A DNA stretch of 36,941 nt from contig CANQOQ010000014.1 of NCBI GenBank assembly GCA_947625495.1, forward strand, positions 1-36,941, given 5' to 3'. The position numbers were made by a program, and so were the translations under genes. Shown in pieces: positions 1 to 8,150 of the stretch. Below the pieces are notes generated by a model. It searched no databases, was not told the DNA's origin, and saw only the letters and a program-made list of their open reading frames with translations. Numbering within the stretch: the first letter of the stretch is position 1; each line of letters begins with the position of its first letter. The DNA is from Candidatus Gastranaerophilales bacterium. Its GTDB lineage: Bacteria; Cyanobacteriota; Vampirovibrionia; Gastranaerophilales; Gastranaerophilaceae.

Positions 1-118
1 TTTTTTCTGTCGGAAATTTTCCGAAACAGGAAAAATCAAACTGGACAAGAACGGACTTTTACTACCCCAAAACGGACTCAAAATTTTTAAGTGAAAAATC
101 AAGCTATGCCTGAAAAGC

Positions 119-153
119 ACAGACAGTTTGATTATAACAGACAGTTTGATTAT
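119..153. repeat. Tandem 17-bp direct repeat, period 18
   Basis: The 17-mer ACAGACAGTTTGATTAT occurs at 119-135 and again at 137-153. The second copy forms part of the left arm of the long inverted repeat, so the left end carries one and a half copies of the terminal motif. Confidence 0.85.
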
Positions 154-159
154 TTTGGT
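135..159 (+). repeat. Left arm of 25-bp perfect inverted repeat
   Basis: These 25 bases are the exact reverse complement of 5886-5910. The arm includes the core CAGACAGTTTGATTATTTTGG minus its last base. The two arms bracket a 5.7-kb block of accessory genes. No transposase or recombinase gene is recognised between them. Confidence 0.9.
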
Positions 160-253
160 TTTTTCCGTTTTGAAAAAATGATATTTTATAACAAATATTT
201 TTATTAATTTTATAATATATTATTTGATTTATAATTTAATATGGAGATATAAT

Positions 254-1024
254 ATGCCAAACTACAAACACTATAGAGAATCTATTTCAAATGAGCTTAT
301 ATGTACGAAAGATAGAGTAAAAGATTTTATCAACCATAATAGTGAGGATGGTAAATATAAAGAAATTATATTAAAAAATGTACTAAGAAGGCATTTACCC
401 CATACTGTATCAATAGGTACAGGATTTGTTATGAATGAATATAACGAAGCAACTAAGCAGATTGATATTATTATTTATGACAACAAATTTCCACCATTAT
501 TTCAAATAGACGATTTTGTAATTGTGGTAAAAGAAAGTGTTATTGGAATTATCGAAGTAAAAACAACTATCAGAAAAAAAGATTTTAAAATAATCTATCC
601 AAAAGCACATGAAAACGGTCAATTAATAATCGGGAATAGCTCTCGCTCTATTTTTAATGGTATATTTGGATACGAATCAGATTTAAACAAAACAGATACA
701 ATAATTTCTGAATCTATATCACAACCATTAAAAGAAAATATTGGTCAAGTTAATAATATATGTTTTGGAAAAGATATATTTATGAAAGCTTGGTATAATG
801 AGCCAAAAAATTGTTATAAATTTTATAACATACATAATTTATCTTTCGGATATTTTATATCAAATTTATTAGAAACTGTATTTATAAATATCAATCAAAA
901 TGGTGCTTATGTATTCCCAGGAATAATAGGAACAAGTGTTTTTAATAATTATTTATACCCTTTAAATGAAGAGGGTGGTAAAGAAAATTATTTAATAAAA
1001 AACTGGACTGTATCGATTGATTAA
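254..1024 (+). CDS. DUF6602-like protein, possible PD-(D/E)XK nuclease fold
   Basis: A 256-residue protein. I start it at 254 because GGAG sits 7 bases upstream; an earlier in-frame ATG at 224 has no ribosome site. It resembles DUF6602 proteins, whose function is unclear to me. The visible core has an early Glu (E37) in an amphipathic helix, then QIDIIIYD with Asp at residue 71, then a hydrophobic strand ending IIEVKTTI with Glu101 and Lys103. This E...D...ExK spacing is what PD-(D/E)XK nucleases show. No signal peptide or membrane segment is seen. It lies just inside the left inverted-repeat arm and is convergent with the next gene. Nuclease activity is inference; it could equally be an inactive nuclease-fold protein. 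Confidence 0.6.
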   Translation: MPNYKHYRESISNELICTKDRVKDFINHNSEDGKYKEIILKNVLRRHLPHTVSIGTGFVMNEYNEATKQIDIIIYDNKFPPLFQIDDFVIVVKESVIGIIEVKTTIRKKDFKIIYPKAHENGQLIIGNSSRSIFNGIFGYESDLNKTDTIISESISQPLKENIGQVNNICFGKDIFMKAWYNEPKNCYKFYNIHNLSFGYFISNLLETVFININQNGAYVFPGIIGTSVFNNYLYPLNEEGGKENYLIKNWTVSID

Positions 1025-1031
1025 TAGCAAA

Positions 1032-2456
1032 TTATATATTAGGATTAAAGAAATAATAATTTGGCAAAGAAGCATACTTTTTATTTATTTCTGCTTGTGA
1101 AAGTTCTCTAAACCAATAAATAGAATTTTTTGCACCAAAAGTATTGTAATAATTATAAATTCCTTTATATTCCAATATCAAAGGATTTCTCAATATATAG
1201 CCGTTTGCATATTTTTTATTTGTTTCTAAAAAGACTACTTGAATATTGTCTGCTTGAATAATTGAATAATTTCCTGTTAGTAATACACCTCCATTTACAG
1301 ATTGTAAAACTTGAACAGGATAAATAGGTATATGTTTATATAAGAAATTTTTATTAGGAGCTTCATAATAAGTTCCGTAAACATAATTTGACAGTGTAGT
1401 TTTACTTATAGGTTTCACATTATTTTTTTTGAGCCAATTATTATATGAAGTTTTTTCTACACTAAAACCATAACTACTAATACTATTTTGTAATTTAGCT
1501 ATTTTATCAATAGTATTATCAATTTTATTAACAAGTGATATACAATAATCACTTTGATAATGAAAAATATCATTTTCGTTTGAATCAGAAGTTAATTTGT
1601 GTTTTTTTGATTGAATAATATTTTGTACATTATTTTTTAACTTAACTAAGTTTAAGTCATTATATTTATTATTTTCAATATATTCTTTATTATATTCATT
1701 CTGTTTATTAAGAAGTTTAATTTCTTTTGAAAGAGAAGTTAATTTGTCTTTTTCTGATGAAATAAGATTATATAAATCATTTAATTTAGCTAAATTATTT
1801 TTATTTTCAGTAAATTGTTTATTGTATTTATTTAGAATACCATTAATATTCGTATCTAAAAATTTATAATATGTTTGTTGTACAGAAGCCTTATCAAAAA
1901 ATATAAAGTTAATTAACAAAATGTGATTTTTAACATCTTCTTCTAATTTATCAAAATCTTGATTAGATAACATAATTCTATTAGGTTTGTATAATAATGG
2001 GTTATAAATATTTTGTGATGCATTTAGTTTACATTGATTAACATAATTTATTTGTGATTTATATTGGCTTATTATTTTATTTAATATATCAATATTAAAT
2101 TGTTTATTTTCAAAATCCCCTTTATTTTCTATATCTTCCAATGTTTTATATATATCTCCTATTATACTTCCACCTTTTTTCTGATAGTATAAATAATCTT
2201 CTTGTATCAAAATTTCATTTGGAATAAAAATGCCTAAAACACTTTCAATTGTTTCTCCCTTTGCAACTATATCAGAAGTACCCATGCACATTTGATTATA
2301 ATATTCTTCTTCTGCTTTTCTTTGATTTTCGTAAGAAATATTATTTTTGATTTTAGTAAAAAAATTGTCTTTTTTTACCTTTTTTATTTCACCCTGTGCA
2401 AAAGCAGGTGTAAATAAATACATAGCAATAAACAAATAAATTAAAACTTTTTTCAT
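1032..2456 (-). CDS. Secreted coiled-coil hypothetical protein
   Basis: A 474-residue protein with a clear Sec signal peptide: MKK, a hydrophobic stretch to about residue 20, and cleavage after AFA. The middle (about 205-330) is rich in Lys, Asn, Glu and Leu with heptad-like spacing, suggesting a coiled coil. The last 110 residues are richer in Tyr and beta-prone stretches and may form a small folded domain. Three Cys are seen (about 57, 142, 305). I recognise no family. The minus-strand ribosome site is AGGGG about 9 bases before the ATG. It lies 24 bases downstream of the zinc-ribbon membrane gene on the same strand, so the two are probably co-transcribed. Confidence 0.6.
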   Translation of the reverse strand: MKKVLIYLFIAMYLFTPAFAQGEIKKVKKDNFFTKIKNNISYENQRKAEEEYYNQMCMGTSDIVAKGETIESVLGIFIPNEILIQEDYLYYQKKGGSIIGDIYKTLEDIENKGDFENKQFNIDILNKIISQYKSQINYVNQCKLNASQNIYNPLLYKPNRIMLSNQDFDKLEEDVKNHILLINFIFFDKASVQQTYYKFLDTNINGILNKYNKQFTENKNNLAKLNDLYNLISSEKDKLTSLSKEIKLLNKQNEYNKEYIENNKYNDLNLVKLKNNVQNIIQSKKHKLTSDSNENDIFHYQSDYCISLVNKIDNTIDKIAKLQNSISSYGFSVEKTSYNNWLKKNNVKPISKTTLSNYVYGTYYEAPNKNFLYKHIPIYPVQVLQSVNGGVLLTGNYSIIQADNIQVVFLETNKKYANGYILRNPLILEYKGIYNYYNTFGAKNSIYWFRELSQAEINKKYASLPNYYFFNPNI

Positions 2457-2480
2457 AAAAACTACCCCTATAAACTTATT

Positions 2481-3083
2481 TTATAAATCTAATTTCGCAG
2501 TACCGCACATATCATCCCACCAATCAGCATCATTATTCTCTTTTGCCATTTCTTTTATATGATTTTTGTCTTTGCATAAATTTGCATAATATTCTTGGTC
2601 AGCTTCTATTTCAGAATTTATTTCATCTTCAGCTTCTTTACATCTGATTTCTAATTCTTTTTGTGTTTTAGGTGCAGGAAATTCATCATTAATAACTAAA
2701 CTAACATTTTTACAATATATAGTATCATTTACCATACAATTCTTATGTAAAAGTTTATCCCAATTATCAGAATTTATATAGGGTCTACATATTTGAGGAG
2801 CCCTATCATTATTGATTAACTTATATAAAAAACTGCTATTTGGACTATTAAAATTTTGTGTTAAATTTATTCTATTAAAAATTACAATAAATGTAATTAT
2901 GAATAAAAAACAAAATATTAAATAAATTATTATAATAAGTATTATAAATATAATAAAAAGTAGTTTTTTATACCATTTACTTTTTGGAGAACTACTTTTA
3001 GGTAGAGATATTAAACTTCCGCCACAAAATTCACAAAATTTGGAATCATTATTTATATTATTTCCGCAATATGGACACTGCAT
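2481..3083 (-). CDS. Zinc-ribbon membrane protein
   Basis: A 200-residue protein. The N-terminus is a double-zinc-ribbon type module: CPYC at residues 3-6 and CEFC at 17-20. A Lys/Ser linker leads to one very hydrophobic Ile/Leu/Phe segment at about 41-70. The C-terminal 130 residues hold six scattered Cys and many acidic residues, and would lie outside the membrane if the ribbon is cytosolic. It sits 17 bases after the TM2 gene, which carries the same kind of zinc ribbon, and before the secreted protein, giving a three-gene minus-strand operon. Its role is unknown; such ribbons are often protein-interaction modules. Confidence 0.65.
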   Translation of the reverse strand: MQCPYCGNNINNDSKFCEFCGGSLISLPKSSSPKSKWYKKLLFIIFIILIIIIYLIFCFLFIITFIVIFNRINLTQNFNSPNSSFLYKLINNDRAPQICRPYINSDNWDKLLHKNCMVNDTIYCKNVSLVINDEFPAPKTQKELEIRCKEAEDEINSEIEADQEYYANLCKDKNHIKEMAKENNDADWWDDMCGTAKLDL

Positions 3084-3100
3084 AATTTAACCTCTTTTAA

Positions 3101-3424
3101 CTAATATTTTAATTTTTCTCCGTCTGCAGTCCTAAAATTTCCTGTTAAAATTATAATAAAATCAATAAAAACCCATATTCCGGAAATTAATATTCCAAAA
3201 AATGTTAAAGTTAAAATTAATTGTGCTACTGCACTACCAATATGACCTGTATAAAATCTGTGTGCACCCAAAAGCCCAAAGAAAAAAACAAGTAAAAAAG
3301 TTACACACCAATTTTTATCACTTGTAGAATTTCTTTCAGTTACTGAATTATTAGTTGGAACTCCACAATGAACACAAATTACAGCTTTATCAGCTATTTC
3401 TTTTCCACAGTTAGAACAAAACAT
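3101..3424 (-). CDS. Zinc-ribbon TM2 domain protein
   Basis: A 107-residue protein. It starts with a zinc ribbon (CSNC at residues 3-6, CVHC at 17-20), followed by a TM2 domain: two hydrophobic helices, the first containing the family-typical FGLLGAHRFYTG stretch, the second ending in WVFIDFIIILTG. TM2 proteins are small membrane proteins of mostly unknown function. It is first in the presumed operon running leftward through two further genes. The 167-base gap to the divergent XRE regulator probably holds both promoters. Confidence 0.85.
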   Translation of the reverse strand: MFCSNCGKEIADKAVICVHCGVPTNNSVTERNSTSDKNWCVTFLLVFFFGLLGAHRFYTGHIGSAVAQLILTLTFFGILISGIWVFIDFIIILTGNFRTADGEKLKY

Positions 3425-3591
3425 TTCATGCTTTCCTTTTTAATTAGTATTTAATTAATAGTTTACATTAAAATTATAAATTTATTACATATTTATATGA
3501 ATTATTTACATATATTAAACTAAAATAATGAACTATTTACTATTATTTTATTTCGTCTAATACCTTATCATTTTTTATAAGAGGTAATTAG

Positions 3592-3912
3592 ATGAATAAC
3601 AAAAAACTGTTAGGTAAAAGAATTAAAGAAATAAGAAAAAAATCTAATTATACCCAAGAGCAATTGGCAGAGGCAATTGGTATTGATATTACTACATTAA
3701 GCGGAATTGAAAGCGGAAGGCACTTCCCATCTTTAGTTACATTAGAAAAAATTGCAAAAATATTAAATGTAGCATTAATAACTCTTTTTGATTTTAGCCA
3801 TCATATTTCTGTCGATGAAATGAAAACCTCAATAACTGATAACATTGACTTATTAAGCGATGATGATATTAAACTCGTTTACAAACTTTTAATGAAAAAA
3901 TATGGTGAGTAA
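3592..3912 (+). CDS. XRE-family HTH transcriptional regulator
   Basis: A 106-residue protein. Residues 8-62 form a Cro/C1-type helix-turn-helix: GKRIKEIRKKSNYTQEQLAEAIG, then ITTLSGIESGRHFPSLVTLEKIAKIL. The 40-residue tail is acidic, with an amphipathic end that may dimerise. The ribosome site GAGG is about 7 bases before the ATG. It is divergent from the zinc-ribbon operon and 121 bases upstream of the small membrane protein plus HEPN pair, so it may control either unit. XRE repressors often accompany defence and mobile genes. Confidence 0.85.
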   Translation: MNNKKLLGKRIKEIRKKSNYTQEQLAEAIGIDITTLSGIESGRHFPSLVTLEKIAKILNVALITLFDFSHHISVDEMKTSITDNIDLLSDDDIKLVYKLLMKKYGE

Positions 3913-4033
3913 AATAATTATATTTAAGCTAAAAACAACTTAAATATTAATTTTTAATTAAATTTCTCAGTTAAACAAGTTAATTCTTATATAATTTACT
4001 CATATTTAGATAATTATACAAAGGAATAATATA

Positions 4034-4306
4034 ATGAATGAACTTGATTCTATATTTATAGCCCAAAATTGCTCTTCTGCACAACAAATTTCATCTTTGT
4101 TAAAGCAAAGAAATCCAATAAAAGAAACAGACAAAAATACATATAAAACGGCATTATTAATTGAACAAATGATAGAGGAAGGAAAAAGAGTACAAAATAA
4201 AGCTAATTTACAATTTATAATTACAATGATAGTTGCACTTTTAACTTTGTTTTTTTCAGCTTTACCATATTTTCCTCAAATTAAACAGATATTTATAGGT
4301 TTTTAA
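4034..4306 (+). CDS. Small single-pass membrane protein paired with HEPN gene
   Basis: A 90-residue protein with no recognised family. Residues 1-58 are polar, probably helical and cytosolic. Residues about 60-82 (FIITMIVALLTLFFSALPYF) form one C-terminal membrane segment, followed by a short tail. AAAGGA lies just upstream of the ATG. Its stop is 6 bases before the HEPN gene, which implies co-translation and a shared function. A membrane partner for a HEPN effector is a plausible reading but is inference. Confidence 0.6.
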   Translation: MNELDSIFIAQNCSSAQQISSLLKQRNPIKETDKNTYKTALLIEQMIEEGKRVQNKANLQFIITMIVALLTLFFSALPYFPQIKQIFIGF

Positions 4307-4312
4307 AGGAAA

Positions 4313-5587
4313 ATGGCAGTAAGTATTGAAAATGAAATCATTCAAGAATTAAACGAAATTTTAAAAGATTTTAAAGAAGTTTTAATAGAAGATGTTTTAA
4401 AACTTTCTATTAAAAATCCTCATTATATTTTTATAAAGGATAATAATAAAACTTTTTATTTGGAAGATAAAAATAAAATTTATAGATATAATAATGTAGT
4501 ACAAGATTGTTGGCAAGATTTAGATGCAAAAATCATAGATAAAATATACTTTGGATATTACAGAAAAATATTTGATGAGTTAATTTGTGAAAAAATACTC
4601 AAAAAAGAAAATCTAATAAATAGAGATATTGAAAATCTTTATAAAAAGTTTGAAAATATTCAAACTGAATCTTATACAATGATTATTAAATTATATGGGT
4701 TATGTCTTGTAGGTAAAAATAAACATATAAATTTAGGAAAATTTGTTATTTGCGACTATGAATATTTTATTCGCAATTATAATGGTTTTAATAATATAAA
4801 TCATGCTTTTTATGAAAAACCTAAGGGAATGATAAATAATTGTTATTTAATTCATAATAATATTATTGCAATAGATAATAAAAAAGCAGAATTTGTATTT
4901 TTTGATAAAATAAATAAATTTATAAATATAATTTTATTTTGTTGTCGTTATAGTAGTGAAGATAATGCTAAAATTTCATATAAAGATAATAATTCAATTA
5001 TTGAATATATATGTGCTAATAATACTAATAATAACTTGTTATATAATAGTAAAAATGATTCATTAATAAATCCTTTATATAATCTTCCCGAAGACTGTTT
5101 TGGTAAGAATAATTATACTTTTTTATTTGAATATCTTGATAGAAATAATTTAAACATATTGGAGAAGAAAGTTTCTATTGCAATTGATTGGATTGGGCAA
5201 TCTCTAAGAACAAATAATTTACAACAGAGATATACATTTGTAAGTATTGCTCTTGAAACTTTGTTGAGTAAAAAATCGAGTGGAATTATGGATTATGGAG
5301 TAACATATAGATTACGAGAATATGCTGCATTTCTTGCTTCAGAAGATATAAAAAAACGAGAGGAAATATTCAATATTTTACCTAAACTATATGGGAAACG
5401 TTCTGAAATTTCACATAATGGACACTCAAAAGATTTAAAATTAAAAGATTATTATACATTATTAAATATTGTTTTCATGGTTACTATTAAATATTGTAAA
5501 TTAATAAAAGAAGGAAAAATAAAAAATATTAAAGATTTAGATAATTATATAAATGAAATAAAAGGTCTTAAGCAAATTGATGTATAA
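4313..5587 (+). CDS. ApeA-like HEPN domain protein, putative RNase effector
   Basis: A 424-residue protein. The N-terminal ~280 residues are Lys/Asn/Ile-rich and unassigned. The C-terminal ~140 residues look like an ApeA-type HEPN domain: an aromatic helix (IALETLLSKK), then YRLREYAAFLA, then LYGKRSEISHNG. The last has the R-x4-H motif (Arg363, His368) that forms the RNase site in HEPN nucleases. HEPN proteins of this type act in abortive phage defence or as toxins. It is the second gene of a tight pair. No ribosome site clearer than AAAGGA is seen before the ATG. RNase activity and defence are inferred from the motif and context. Confidence 0.7.
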   Translation: MAVSIENEIIQELNEILKDFKEVLIEDVLKLSIKNPHYIFIKDNNKTFYLEDKNKIYRYNNVVQDCWQDLDAKIIDKIYFGYYRKIFDELICEKILKKENLINRDIENLYKKFENIQTESYTMIIKLYGLCLVGKNKHINLGKFVICDYEYFIRNYNGFNNINHAFYEKPKGMINNCYLIHNNIIAIDNKKAEFVFFDKINKFINIILFCCRYSSEDNAKISYKDNNSIIEYICANNTNNNLLYNSKNDSLINPLYNLPEDCFGKNNYTFLFEYLDRNNLNILEKKVSIAIDWIGQSLRTNNLQQRYTFVSIALETLLSKKSSGIMDYGVTYRLREYAAFLASEDIKKREEIFNILPKLYGKRSEISHNGHSKDLKLKDYYTLLNIVFMVTIKYCKLIKEGKIKNIKDLDNYINEIKGLKQIDV

Positions 5588-5663
5588 AGAATAATTATTG
5601 CATTAGCTTTAAATTTTTTATATAAAAAATATATTATAATCCTACACAAGGAAATAAAATCAA

Positions 5664-5837
5664 ATTCTAGAATTAACTGAACCTCAAAAACAAAAATTAA
5701 AAAAACTTATACTGCAATTTAACTCAATAAATTTGAAATTAAATCTTGTCATATATAATTCAGAAAACATAACTTTAGAAATTGATGAAAATATAAAAAG
5801 ATACCCAAAATTAAAAAATATAAAAGTTAATTTATAA
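5664..5837 (+). pseudogene. Short open frame lacking a usual start
   Basis: From an ATT at 5664 to the TAA at 5835-5837, 57 codons are open and read as a normal-looking peptide (LTEPQKQKLKKLILQF..., ending KNIKVNL). AAGGA lies at about 5649-5653, but no ATG, GTG or TTG follows at a useful distance. It is either a remnant or a small gene using a rare start. The family is not recognised. Confidence 0.35.
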
Positions 5838-5852
5838 AATATGAATCAATAA

Positions 5853-6092
5853 TTTTTTTTAAATTCTATTTTATCTTTAGAACTTACCAAAATAATCAAA
5901 CTGTCTGTTAAAAGAAATCAATCTGAGTGTTCATTTACAGCAGTAAATAGAAAGAGTAATATGATATTTACGGTTAATTTTACAAAACAAATTATTGAGC
6001 CGAAGACGAAATCAATGAGCCTGTATGCGTTAGCTGATTATTACGGAAAAGTCCGTTTAGAAAAATTACTAATAAAAGTAAAAATGGTATAA
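5853..6092 (+). pseudogene. Open frame fragment containing the right repeat arm
   Basis: Seventy-nine codons are open between stops. The first ATG comes late, at 5961, leaving 43 residues that include EPKTKSMSLYALADYYGKVR. Base composition is more mixed than in the neighbouring HEPN gene. The frame reads through the inverted-repeat arm as TKIIKLSV. It is probably the 3' end of a broken gene; I cannot name the parent. Confidence 0.4.
5886..5910 (-). repeat. Right arm of 25-bp perfect inverted repeat
   Basis: Exact reverse complement of 135-159 over 25 bases, with both flanks mismatching immediately outside. Unlike the left end, only one copy of the motif is present here. Confidence 0.9.
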
Positions 6093-6186
6093 GTAATATT
6101 TTTTTTGTTTAAAAATTCTTAATGGAATATCAATTTTTTGTTTTAAAACTACTTATATATATAAGTGGAGTATAGGAGTGGTGTGT

Positions 6187-7617
6187 ATGACATTAAATAC
6201 AGTAAATTTATCAAATGATAATTTTGTAGCAGGATTTAACAATCAAAATACTACCAAAAAAAATAATGTTGACATTATCAAGACTGACCCAAAATATGAT
6301 GAATTTGTAAGTATTTCAAAGAGTAATTCAGAAGAAAAAGTAAGCTTTAAAGAAGGGGTTAAACTGGTTGGCAAAGGTTTTGTCAATAAAGTTAAAAATA
6401 TGGCAACAGCAATTATTAAACATCCTGTTAAAAGTATACTTGCCATGGGTGCTACTTCCCTTATTATAGCGAGTGCTCCGATAATCGGAATTTCCTCGGC
6501 TACTATTGCATCTATTTTAGCTTTGGGTTTTGCAGGATTCTCCATAGGTAAAACGGTTCTTGATGTTGTTGAAACAGTAAAAGATAATAAAGCGGGAAAA
6601 TATAATGAAGTTCGAGAAGACTTACAACAAATAGGCGGAGACGGCGTTGATTTGGCATTATCTTTGCCTTTCGTTCCAAGGGCTATAAATCAGGTTTCAC
6701 GATTTGCAAGATATGGCAGAGGTACTGTCGGATTGAATACTGAGTTATTATCTAATTTTAGAAATTGTCATAATTTTTCAGATGTAAAACTTGAAATTGC
6801 TAAAGCCGACACATTAATTAATTATGAAATGATAGGAAATGAAATGGGATTAGTGGTAAAGCCTGAAGTACAATTTTCCAAAGAAGGTATAGGTGCGCCA
6901 AGTTACGATAATGTATCCGGTAAAATTGATATACCTGAAAGACTTTTAACTCCTGAGGGGAAAAATGCAATGAGAAGGCTCGGGAAAAATATGGAAATTG
7001 AATTAAAACACGAATTACAGCATTTTAGACAAGCTTCAGATATTGCAAGAACCTATGGTGTTGACGGATTAAAACAACAAATGATTGATAGTTATAGATA
7101 TACATATAAAGAAAACGGCGGAACCTTTGACACTACCGATAGATGTTTTGAAAATAATAAAAAAACAACCTTGGATAAATTTGGAAATTATAAAGAACAA
7201 GTAGACAATTTATTGTTTGGCGACGGTTCAAAATTTAATGAAAAAATATATCAGGATGTAATTAATAAACAAGGTATGTATCAGGCAGGAAGCGAACAAG
7301 CAGCTAAAGCTTCAGAATATTCAGCAGGTATAATGGAACAAGCAAAAAGAGCAAAAGAAATGGGTGAGTTATGGCAAAACGGTGATGAAGAAGGCATGTT
7401 AAAAATATATTTTGAAAATGTTCTTGAAAATGAAGCAAAAACTGCAGAAAATACATATAAAGCCAATATAGTTAAAGGTCGTCCTACCGTTGTTAATGAT
7501 GCAGTTATGGCTGGTTCTGTTGCAGAAGGATATTTCACCGATGATGATATCACTTTAATAGGCAAAAATTCTATAAAGGCAAAACTCAGGCAATCTTTAC
7601 GGAAAAAATCAAATTGA
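6187..7617 (+). CDS. Putative HExxH zinc metalloprotease-like protein
   Basis: I start this at the ATG at 6187, 8 bases after AGGAG; GTG codons at 6178 and 6181 overlap or follow the ribosome site too closely. That gives 476 residues. A hydrophobic, Ala/Ile-rich stretch (about 80-122) could be a membrane hairpin. Further on, MEIELKHELQHFRQA carries HExxH (HELQH, about residues 275-279), the zinc site of zincin peptidases. The third ligand is not obvious. The C-terminal third is a helical, Glu/Lys/Ala-rich region. No signal peptide is seen. It neighbours a cysteine-peptidase-like gene, but in the opposite orientation. Protease function is inference from one short motif, which can arise by chance. 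Confidence 0.5.
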   Translation: MTLNTVNLSNDNFVAGFNNQNTTKKNNVDIIKTDPKYDEFVSISKSNSEEKVSFKEGVKLVGKGFVNKVKNMATAIIKHPVKSILAMGATSLIIASAPIIGISSATIASILALGFAGFSIGKTVLDVVETVKDNKAGKYNEVREDLQQIGGDGVDLALSLPFVPRAINQVSRFARYGRGTVGLNTELLSNFRNCHNFSDVKLEIAKADTLINYEMIGNEMGLVVKPEVQFSKEGIGAPSYDNVSGKIDIPERLLTPEGKNAMRRLGKNMEIELKHELQHFRQASDIARTYGVDGLKQQMIDSYRYTYKENGGTFDTTDRCFENNKKTTLDKFGNYKEQVDNLLFGDGSKFNEKIYQDVINKQGMYQAGSEQAAKASEYSAGIMEQAKRAKEMGELWQNGDEEGMLKIYFENVLENEAKTAENTYKANIVKGRPTVVNDAVMAGSVAEGYFTDDDITLIGKNSIKAKLRQSLRKKSN

Positions 7618-7757
7618 ATTCGTAAAATCTCAAGCTAAAAATCATTAGTAGCAATGTAATCAAGTAAAATCCGGCCGAGTGGAAAGATTCGCCCCATCCC
7701 ACAATACTCAAACTAAGTGATCCAAATCGTCAAACCAAGTGTCTTTTTGCATACAAT

Positions 7758-8000
7758 TTATATAGTAATATATAACATAAATGTTGAACCCCAATTTGCA
7801 TATTGGATACTAATAGTGCCTATAAAATTACTTACTTCATGTCCGTTTCCGTTAGAAATACAGCAATGTCCGTAATGATTCAAACCATAAGCACTCCAAC
7901 TGATAATTGAACCTGCCGGTAAATTTTTCAAATCTTCAATGTTTTTTATTGTATCATTTAAATCATCTGCTTCTGTTCCGTATCCTATACATATTTTGCA
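7758..8000 (-). pseudogene. Decayed copy of the cysteine-peptidase C-terminus
   Basis: Read on the minus strand this gives IEDLKNLPAGSIISWSAY, then HYGHCCISNGNGHEVSNFIG, then YANWGSTF, then a stop at 7758-7760. It lines up with the end of the intact gene at 8166-10190 (VEDLRNLPPGAIVSWSTY, FGHVWISDGQGHEISDFI, YSAWGASF). It keeps the two His positions, but the region holding the catalytic Cys is missing or scrambled upstream. It is a truncated paralogue just downstream of its sibling. Confidence 0.75.
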
Positions 8001-8150
8001 TCATTTTCCGTGTATAAGAATATACTTTCATCGGACAAAGTTATATTATTATACTTCTCATTTTGAGTATCTAAACTAATTAAATATTGGTAGAAACCGT
8101 TTTTAATATTTAATGTCCTGCGATTATTTAATTCAATACACTTTTTCTTA
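7985..8150 (-). pseudogene. Second minus-strand coding remnant
   Basis: About 55 codons are open, with no start, ending at a TAG at 7985-7987. It reads KNGFYQYLISLD and then ITLSDESIFLYTENDAKYV. It overlaps the upstream end of the peptidase-like remnant in another frame, so the two may be pieces of one gene joined by a frameshift, or of different genes. The family is not recognised. Confidence 0.4.

Larger units (their letters stand above)
1..219 (-). pseudogene. Open frame without start, running off the left edge
   Basis: On the minus strand a frame is free of stops from about 219 to the left edge (73 codons), but no ATG is seen in it. It contains the peptide TKIIKLSV followed by a second IIKLSV, encoded by the tandem 17-bp repeats at 119-135 and 137-153. 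The right-hand inverted-repeat arm near 5886 also reads TKIIKLSV, on the plus strand. This may be a gene fragment or a chance open frame. I do not recognise the protein. Confidence 0.25.
5588..6177. other. 590-base gap with decayed coding fragments
   Basis: No intact gene is evident. The stretch holds a 57-codon open frame without ATG (5664-5837), a second open frame ending at 6092 that contains the right inverted-repeat arm, and the leader of the next gene. It looks like the worn right edge of the accessory block. Confidence 0.6.

Noticed and set aside
119-153. Tandem repeats at the left end considered as a CRISPR fragment
   Set aside because: The repeats abut with a 1-base gap, so there is no spacer, and no cas gene is in the window.
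6243-6545. Minus-strand hydrophobic open frame inside the metalloprotease-like gene
   Set aside because: A shadow of the Ala/Ile-rich stretch of the plus-strand gene; no start signals.
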